11,028 bases of DNA, from assembly GCA_021798635.1 (NCBI GenBank), contig JAJZGH010000172.1, positions 1 through 11,028 on the forward strand, written 5' to 3'. Below, piece after piece: positions 6,236 to 11,028 of the stretch (position 1 is the stretch's first letter; every line of letters starts with the position of its first letter). The position numbers and the translations under genes are program-made. This DNA is from Planctomycetota bacterium. GTDB lineage: Bacteria > Planctomycetota > Phycisphaerae > WQYP01. The notes under the pieces are model-generated. The model was given only the letters and a program-made list of their open reading frames with translations, did not search any database and was not told the DNA's origin.

Positions 6236-6645
6236 GCGTTTCAGTTCATATTCATGACGGGCCGATTGTTCCGCCGAATGAACCGCGGTGCCAGTGTGCT
6301 GGGGCAGTAGTCGTGTTTGAAGGGATTGTCCGGGAAATGGAATCAGGCCGGCGGATTTCCGGCCTGCACTACCAGACGTATGATCCGATGGCCCACCGCG
6401 AATTGCAGCGCTTGGCGCAGGAGATCATGAAGCAATTTGAACTATTGGATGTAGCTGTTGCGCATAGCCGCGGATTTGTTGCTGTGGGCCGCTGTTCCCT
6501 GCGCGTGGCAATCGCGGCGATGCATCGTAAACCGGCGTTGGCGGCAATGGATGGGTTCATCGATGCGCTCAAACGTGATGTACCGATCTGGAAAAATCCG
6601 GTTTGGATTGCCGATCCAGCTTCCGCACCCGGAGTACAATCCTGA
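6232..6645 (+). CDS. moaE: Molybdopterin synthase catalytic subunit MoaE
   Basis: A 137-residue protein that, with thiocarboxylated MoaD, converts cPMP to molybdopterin. The family core is clear: GAVVVFEGIVR at 24-34, LHYQTYDPMA at 45-54, MHRKPAL at 97-103 and LKRDVPIWK at 113-121. The residues known to matter in E. coli MoaE have counterparts: F29, R34, H98-R99, K114 and K121. Two changes from consensus stand out: HYE becomes HYQ, and the HRxG segment reads HSRG (78-81). The ATG at 6232 overlaps the moaD stop (ATGA), with GGCGG just before it. An in-frame ATG at 6208 inside moaD is not needed. The stop shares one base with the moeA start. Confidence 0.93.
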   Translation: MSVSVHIHDGPIVPPNEPRCQCAGAVVVFEGIVREMESGRRISGLHYQTYDPMAHRELQRLAQEIMKQFELLDVAVAHSRGFVAVGRCSLRVAIAAMHRKPALAAMDGFIDALKRDVPIWKNPVWIADPASAPGVQS

Positions 6646-7832
6646 TGTCGCATCATCCTGAAAATGCTTTTCTGGAACTGGCCGCGCGTATGGCCGCGCC
6701 TGATACACAAAGCGTGCCACTTGCAAAGGCGGCCGGTCGTATTTTAGCCAAACCACTTCTTGCTGATCGTGACAGTCCGCCCTTCGATTGCAGCGCAATG
6801 GATGGCTTTGCGGTGCGTGCCGCTGATCTGACGCCCGCCGGTCTGCCGGTTTGCGGCGAATCACGCATGGGCCACGCCCCCGAGGCGCTGTTGGCCGGCG
6901 CGGCGATGCGCATTTCGACGGGCGCGGCAATTCCCCCCGGAGCTGACGCGGTAATTCCCGTTGAACACGTAAACGAACAATCCGGAATGATCACGCCGAC
7001 AATGGACACGTTACCGCAAAGCGGCCGGCATATTCGGCGCCGGGGCGAAAACGCGGTTGCAGGTACGGTCATTCTCAATGCCGGCACGCTTCTGGGAGCC
7101 GCCCAAATCGCGGCAATGGCGGCTTTCGGTGAAACAACGCCGCTGCTGTTCTCCGCCTTGCGTGTAGCGGTCATTGCCACCGGCGATGAATTAATTTCTC
7201 CGGACCAGCCGCTTTCTCCGTGGTGTATCCGGGATAGTAACTTGCCGGGACTGTCCGCCTCGGTAGCGATGGTTCCCTGGCTGGAGCTAGTATGGACGAC
7301 GCGCGTTCCCGATCACGCCACGGCCATGATGGAGGCTCTTTATCAGGCTTTAACCCTGGCGGATATCGTGCTGACCACAGGTGCCGTATCGAAGGGACAT
7401 CGTGATTATATGCCGCAGTCGATTCGTTCCGTTGGCGGCGAAGTTGCCTTTCATGGCTTGCCGGTGCGCCCCGGCGGCCCGGTACTGGGAGCCGTGGCGG
7501 GAGGAAAAGTAATTTTTGCATTACCGGGAAATCCAGTATCAACGCTGGTGCTGTGGCGACGCTTTGTGCTGCCGGCGCTGTCGGCGCGATTGATGCGCGG
7601 GACATTTGGCCGATCCGGTTTTCCGATTCGCCTGATGGACCCGATCGATCGGCCGCATCCCAAATGGAATTACCATCCTGTGCAGCGGGTGGAATCCGCC
7701 GCGGCTAAACTTTTGCGTTATGCCGGCTCTGGCGATATGACTGCGGCAGCGGCGGCTGAAGGCTTTATAGAAGTTCCGCCCAATACCGTCGGACACGGGC
7801 CGTTTTCTTTTTTTTCCTGGGGTTTCGCATGA
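6645..7832 (+). CDS. moeA: Molybdopterin molybdenumtransferase MoeA
   Basis: MoeA inserts the metal oxyanion into adenylated molybdopterin supplied by MogA. The 395-residue length is normal. Family motifs occur in order: SPPFDCSAMDGFAV (44-57), RISTGAAIPPGADAV (89-103), RRRGENAVAG (131-140), VIATGDELI (176-184), RDSNLPGL (196-203), ADIVLTTGAVSKGHRDY (239-255), VRPGGPV (274-280) and FALPGNPVSTLV (291-302). Counterparts of the active-site acids (D53, E182, D254) and T92 are present. The usual GGVS reads GAVS. ATG at 6645 overlaps the moaE stop (TGATG), with GGAG 10 nt upstream; the more upstream in-frame starts lie inside moaE. The stop overlaps moaC (ATGA). Metal choice, Mo or W, cannot be read from MoeA alone. 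Confidence 0.95.
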   Translation: MSHHPENAFLELAARMAAPDTQSVPLAKAAGRILAKPLLADRDSPPFDCSAMDGFAVRAADLTPAGLPVCGESRMGHAPEALLAGAAMRISTGAAIPPGADAVIPVEHVNEQSGMITPTMDTLPQSGRHIRRRGENAVAGTVILNAGTLLGAAQIAAMAAFGETTPLLFSALRVAVIATGDELISPDQPLSPWCIRDSNLPGLSASVAMVPWLELVWTTRVPDHATAMMEALYQALTLADIVLTTGAVSKGHRDYMPQSIRSVGGEVAFHGLPVRPGGPVLGAVAGGKVIFALPGNPVSTLVLWRRFVLPALSARLMRGTFGRSGFPIRLMDPIDRPHPKWNYHPVQRVESAAAKLLRYAGSGDMTAAAAAEGFIEVPPNTVGHGPFSFFSWGFA

Positions 7833-8335
7833 ACAAATCGGTACGCAAAATCAGCCCGCTCACGCATGTCAATCCGGCCGGGTTGCCGACAATGGTAAGC
7901 GTTGCCGACAAACCCATTACGCGGCGTACCGCTGTGGCCACGGCGACCGTGCATCTGAATCGCGATCTAGCGGCGGCTATAAAAAAGAACAGCATCCGGA
8001 AAGGACGCGTGCTGGAAGTAGCGCGGCTGGCCGGCATACAAGCCGCGAAGAAAACAGCCGAGCTAATCCCATTATGCCACCCGATTCCTCTGGAAAGCGT
8101 GGAGGTTGATGTGCACTTGCGGGGTCGGCAGGTCAGAATCAGAGCCGCCGTTTCCGCCACATGGAAAACCGGCGTTGAAATGGAAGCCCTCACCGCGGCA
8201 ACGGTAGCGGCGTTGACCGTTTATGACATGGGCAAAGCGATCGATCGAACGATTCGAATTGATGCTGTGGAATTAGTGGAAAAAACCGGCGGCGCACGGG
8301 GCGACTATTTTCTACACAGGAGAAAAACACCATGA
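7829..8335 (+). CDS. moaC: Cyclic pyranopterin monophosphate synthase MoaC
   Basis: MoaC converts 3',8-cyclo-GTP, the MoaA product, to cPMP. The protein has 168 residues, as usual. Motifs in order: LTHVNPAG (11-18), VARLAGIQAAKKTAELIPLCHP (64-85), WKTGVEMEALTAATVAALT (112-130), YDMGKAIDR (132-140) and EKTGGARGDY (151-160). Counterparts of the known catalytic residues are kept: K58, H84, E117-M118-E119, D133 and K136. Consensus departures are MVSV for MVDV, KGR for KGD, YDMGKA for YDMCKA and GGARG for GGKSG. The start overlaps the moeA stop by 4 nt; the stop overlaps mogA by 4 nt. Note that moaC is placed well away from moaA in the operon, after moeA. Confidence 0.95.
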   Translation: MNKSVRKISPLTHVNPAGLPTMVSVADKPITRRTAVATATVHLNRDLAAAIKKNSIRKGRVLEVARLAGIQAAKKTAELIPLCHPIPLESVEVDVHLRGRQVRIRAAVSATWKTGVEMEALTAATVAALTVYDMGKAIDRTIRIDAVELVEKTGGARGDYFLHRRKTP

Positions 8336-8838
8336 CCTGGCGCGTGGCAATTTTAACCTGTTCAGACCGATGCAGCCGCGGACAAGCCCAGGATAAATCT
8401 TCCCCGGCACTTATCGCGGCACTGGGCAGGCATTTAGACGCAGTAATCGTTACCGCAGCCTGCGTACCCGACGATGTCCCGGCGATACAGTCGATGCTGC
8501 GTGCGTGGTCCGCCGGACCGGAGGCGGTCCAGCTGATTTTAACGACCGGCGGCACGGGGCTTTCGCCGCGTGATAACACACCGGAAGCGACGCTTCCCCT
8601 GTTGCACAAACCCATTCCAGGCCTTTTGGACCTGGCACGGACCCGCTGTCTGGCGGCAAACCCCAAGGCCTATTTGAGCCGCGGAGTTGCCGGCCTAATT
8701 GATCGCACGCTGGTGCTGAATCTGCCCGGATCGCCCGGTGGAGCAGTCGATGTGTTCGAGGCGCTGGCGGATGTGCTTCCCCATGCCCTGGCGGTGGCCT
8801 GCGGCAAAGTAAACGACCACGGCACCCGTGGAGGATAA
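8332..8838 (+). CDS. mogA: Molybdopterin adenylyltransferase MogA (MogA/MoaB family)
   Basis: The MogA/MoaB family activates molybdopterin by adenylation with MgATP, giving MPT-AMP for MoeA. The 168 residues carry AILTCSDRCSRG (6-17), VPDD (45-48), LILTTGGTGLSPRDNTPEAT (68-87), PGLLDLAR (96-103), AYLSRGVAGL (113-122) and LVLNLPGSPGG (127-137). All are typical, including the acidic residues of the binding pocket (D47/D48, D81). MogA is favoured over MoaB because moeA is in the same operon, but the names are often interchanged. AGGAG lies 9 nt before the ATG, the best-spaced ribosome site in the operon, and the start overlaps moaC as ATGA. The chain ends in Arg-Gly-Gly; the GGA GGA codons provide a Shine-Dalgarno for mobA. 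Confidence 0.93.
   Translation: MTWRVAILTCSDRCSRGQAQDKSSPALIAALGRHLDAVIVTAACVPDDVPAIQSMLRAWSAGPEAVQLILTTGGTGLSPRDNTPEATLPLLHKPIPGLLDLARTRCLAANPKAYLSRGVAGLIDRTLVLNLPGSPGGAVDVFEALADVLPHALAVACGKVNDHGTRGG
8830..8834 (+). promoter_or_regulatory. Shine-Dalgarno of mobA embedded in the mogA Gly-Gly codons
   Basis: The last two sense codons of mogA are GGA GGA before TAA. GGAGG lies 13 nt before the mobA ATG; no better site exists in the 9-nt gap. Confidence 0.45.
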
Positions 8839-8847
8839 GCGCCAATC

Positions 8848-9420
8848 ATGGAAAATACACACGCATTAACGGGTTATATTCTCGCGGGCGGAAAAAGTTC
8901 GCGCTTCGGCTCCGATAAGGCCCGCACATTTATTGAGGGACGGCCTGTAATAAGTCGTATCGCGGATGTCATGCGACGATTTTGTGAGAATGTTGTTGTT
9001 GTCGCCGATTGGCCGGGAAAATATGCGGATTTGAATTTGCCGACGGTCGTTGATGAGCATCCGGGATGCGGACCGATCGGCGGCCTGGAAACGGCACTGC
9101 AAGCAGCGGGCGAGGATCGCTGGATTTTCCTGATATCGTGTGATTGGGCGATTTTACCGATGGATTTTCTACGGCCGCTGCTGACCGCACCACGGAACCG
9201 GTGCCAGGCGATTGCGTATTATGATGACGTCTGGCAGCCCATGCCGGCGCTGTATCACACGTCCTTGTTTCCAATGGTTCAGGGCAACATACAAACCGCT
9301 GACCTGAGCCTGTGGAAGGTGCTGGAATCAGCAACCAACAGGCGCTTGGATATGCCTCCCATTCATTGCCGCGGATTGCAATTTAACACATGGCAGGAAC
9401 TCAAGGGGCTTCAGGATTGA
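8848..9420 (+). CDS. mobA: Molybdenum cofactor guanylyltransferase MobA
   Basis: MobA attaches GMP from GTP to the metal cofactor, giving MGD, as used by DMSO-reductase-type enzymes. The 190-residue protein has the nucleotidyltransferase fold: ILAGGKSSRFGSDKA at 11-25 (nucleotide loop), VVDEHPGCGPIGGLETAL at 67-84, ISCDWAILP at 96-104 (metal-binding Asp99) and PMPALY at 131-136, then FNTWQEL in place of the usual Asn-Thr-x-x-Asp/Glu-Leu near the end. The CD-x-P motif is altered to CDWAILP. The gene is the last of the operon, 9 nt after mogA. Its likely ribosome site is the GGAGG within the mogA stop region, 13 nt before ATG, a slightly long gap. MobA implies that the host makes at least one MGD-dependent oxidoreductase. 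Confusion with MobA-like CTP-using enzymes (CoxC/MocA) is possible but less likely given GPIGGL. Confidence 0.9.
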   Translation: MENTHALTGYILAGGKSSRFGSDKARTFIEGRPVISRIADVMRRFCENVVVVADWPGKYADLNLPTVVDEHPGCGPIGGLETALQAAGEDRWIFLISCDWAILPMDFLRPLLTAPRNRCQAIAYYDDVWQPMPALYHTSLFPMVQGNIQTADLSLWKVLESATNRRLDMPPIHCRGLQFNTWQELKGLQD

Positions 9421-9423
9421 AGC
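9408..9423. terminator. Small hairpin at the mobA/modBC convergence, possible weak terminator
   Basis: GCTTCA and TGAAGC form a perfect 6-bp stem with a GGAT loop, spanning the mobA stop codon and the 4-nt gap to the convergent gene. Neither side has a T tract, so intrinsic termination is doubtful. Confidence 0.25.
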
Positions 9424-9424
9424 A

Positions 9425-10993
9425 TCAGGGCGATGACGTGAGAATTTCGCCACGGTTTATCGTCAGACGGTGATCGGCTCCACCGGCGATGTCGCGATCA
9501 TGGGTTGCCAGAAGAATGCGTACAATTCCCGCAGCGGCGATGTCACGCAAAAGACGCATCAGCATATCCGCACTTTGGCCATCGAGAGCCGCAGTGGGTT
9601 CATCCAGCAGCAGAAGATCCGGTTTACGCACGATCGCTCGGGCCACCGACACCAATTGAGCCTGCCCGGCGGAAAGCGTAGACGGCATGTTATCAGCCAG
9701 ATGTTCCAGATTAACCAGCCGTAGCGTGTTCAGGGCCTGATTTCGCACATCGGGAGAATGGATTCCAAAGGCGACATTCTTCCACACGCTTAAATGCTTA
9801 AAAAGCACCGGCTCCTGTGGGGCGTACCCGATCGTGCCGCACCGCATAAAATTATGCATTTCATTTCCCGCCCGGCTGGGTATCAGACCTGCCACGGCAC
9901 GCAGCAATGTGGATTTGCCCGAACCGGTCGGCCCCGTCAGCGCCGTAATGCCCCGCAGCTCAAACGTCGCTTTAAGTGTGACGGGATGATCAATGTACAA
10001 TTCTATATTTACACATTTGTTTATACCGCGGCGCGGTCCATCCCTGCCGGCGCGCGTCGCAACCGCTTGCGCTGCGGCCGGCCCTTCACGCCCGCCCTCT
10101 ATCTGCACCGGGTCCCCCGGTATTGTCCGGCGGCGTTCTTTGCGCCATACGTACCGCAGATTAGACAGAAGCGGTACCGGGACGACTCCCAGCAGTAAAA
10201 TCCACAGCAGAGGGTATACCGCGCGGGGGCCGGTATCCTGCAGATTCACCCACATCTGAATGGGAATGCCGTGGGGAAAATAGGCGATAATGATGGCCAC
10301 GCCGAATTCACCCAGCGCCCGCAGCCAGGCGATGGCAATTGCCCAGAATAATCCGCCCATCGCAAGCGGCAGTGTAATACGCAGCCAGACGGATAAGCGC
10401 GAATGTTCCAGCAACCGGGCAATCTGTTCATACGCCGGATCCACTGATGCGAAGGCCAATCTGGCCGCAACCACATAAACCGGAGCTGCGGCATAAAAGC
10501 CGGCAATGATCAGCGCGGGAATACTGTTGGTCAACGAAATATCAAGTTGCGCCGCCAGTTGTCCCACGGCGCTTTCCGGCCCCAGAACATTGGCCAGCAG
10601 CATGCCCATGGCCAATGGCGGCGTTAAAAGCGGAATTAAGACCACCAGCTCCAGCAGCATTTTCCCCGGGAAGTTTTTTCGCGCCAGTATCCAGGCCACA
10701 GGCGTAGCAAAGGCAATCATCAGCAGCACATCCGCCGCAGCGCAGAGAAACGATACCCATACCGCGCCCCAGTCCGCCCGCGTCATTATTGTATGGGGCA
10801 ACTGCGGCCAGCCGGCTCCAAAGATAAAAGGCCACGCCAGCATGGCACACAATATCGCCGCCGGCGCGCCGATCAGGGTCCCCGCCAGCGTCAGACGTGT
10901 GCGGCGAACCGGAAAATTGGGCATCGCCGGGGCGGAACTTTGTTTGTGGTGTCCATCGCCTGGCCTGGGCGCACCTGCATCGCCTGACGTCAT
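9425..10993 (-). CDS. Fused molybdate/tungstate ABC transporter, ModB-like permease plus ModC-like ATPase
   Basis: One continuous 522-residue frame joins both halves of an importer. Residues 1-285 are a permease with about six hydrophobic segments (near 33-59, 77-103, 112-136, 156-180, 206-237, 258-277). It has the ModB-type cytoplasmic loop (YEQIARLLEHSRLSVWLRITLPLAMGG split around 188-214) followed by RALGEFG. A linker rich in Gly, Arg and Ala (about 285-325) leads to the ATPase: Walker A GPTGSGKST at 354-362, Q-loop YAPQEP with Q393, signature LSAGQ at 440-444, Walker B LLLLDEP at 460-466 and H498 of the switch. The ATPase is short: little lies between Walker A and the Q-loop, and the C-terminal molybdate-binding regulatory domain of classic ModC is absent. 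ATG 10993 has GGAGG 5 nt upstream. The substrate is inferred from the moa operon beside it. A binding protein (ModA) would be expected just outside the right edge. Confidence 0.88.
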   Translation of the reverse strand: MTSGDAGAPRPGDGHHKQSSAPAMPNFPVRRTRLTLAGTLIGAPAAILCAMLAWPFIFGAGWPQLPHTIMTRADWGAVWVSFLCAAADVLLMIAFATPVAWILARKNFPGKMLLELVVLIPLLTPPLAMGMLLANVLGPESAVGQLAAQLDISLTNSIPALIIAGFYAAAPVYVVAARLAFASVDPAYEQIARLLEHSRLSVWLRITLPLAMGGLFWAIAIAWLRALGEFGVAIIIAYFPHGIPIQMWVNLQDTGPRAVYPLLWILLLGVVPVPLLSNLRYVWRKERRRTIPGDPVQIEGGREGPAAAQAVATRAGRDGPRRGINKCVNIELYIDHPVTLKATFELRGITALTGPTGSGKSTLLRAVAGLIPSRAGNEMHNFMRCGTIGYAPQEPVLFKHLSVWKNVAFGIHSPDVRNQALNTLRLVNLEHLADNMPSTLSAGQAQLVSVARAIVRKPDLLLLDEPTAALDGQSADMLMRLLRDIAAAGIVRILLATHDRDIAGGADHRLTINRGEILTSSP

Positions 10994-10998
10994 GAATG

Positions 10999-11003
10999 CC
11001 TCC
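10999..11003 (-). promoter_or_regulatory. Shine-Dalgarno of the fused permease-ATPase gene
   Basis: GGAGG on the minus strand lies 5 nt before ATG 10993. It fixes the start upstream of an in-frame ATG at residue 24, which lacks such a site. Confidence 0.65.
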
Positions 11004-11028
11004 GGGATCAGCGGACTGTCATCATGAC

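Noticed and set aside
10004..10120. Possibility that the ModB-ModC linker marks two separate genes
   Set aside because: The frame is uninterrupted through the linker, with no stop codon and no clear internal Shine-Dalgarno plus start before the ATPase.

Overview
The window looks like a chromosomal segment of a moderately GC-rich, probably Gram-negative bacterium. No rRNA, tRNA or mobile element gives a firm taxonomic anchor. The style of the glycosyltransferase genes on the left made me think of the Planctomycetota (Phycisphaerae-like), but that is an impression, not a demonstration.

Left part (1-4331). The C-terminal part of a multi-pass membrane protein, perhaps a GT-C type glycosyltransferase, runs rightward out of the left edge. 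It meets three leftward genes: a family GT10 (fucosyltransferase-like) protein with an extra beta-rich N-terminal module, a D-2-hydroxyacid dehydrogenase (SerA-like, no ACT domain), and an unrecognised exported protein or possible lipoprotein. A 9-bp hairpin lies between the two convergent leftmost genes.

Intergenic region (4332-4670). A good sigma70-type promoter (TTGAAT-N17-TACAAT) is followed at once by about 150 nt of untranslated leader. The leader folds on paper into a long imperfect hairpin and then two mutually exclusive small hairpins, ending at a poorly spaced Shine-Dalgarno. This is the most interesting non-coding part and a candidate riboswitch or attenuator.

Right part (4671-9420). 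A very tight eight-gene rightward operon encodes most of molybdenum (or tungsten) cofactor synthesis: moaA, a carboxymuconolactone-decarboxylase-like gene, moaD, moaE, moeA, moaC, mogA, mobA. Five of the seven junctions overlap by 1-4 nt (GTGA, ATGA, TGATG), so translation is probably coupled. MoaA and MoaC make cPMP from GTP; MoaD and MoaE make molybdopterin; MogA and MoeA adenylate it and insert the metal; MobA adds GMP. The CMD-like protein is the unexplained member. No MoeB-like MoaD-activating enzyme is in the window. Several proteins depart from family consensus at well-known positions (for example GGDP in place of GGEP in MoaA).

Right edge (9425-10993). Converging on mobA with a 4-nt gap is a single leftward gene fusing a ModB-like permease to a short ModC-like ATPase, evidently a molybdate/tungstate importer. 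Metal uptake and cofactor assembly are therefore adjacent.
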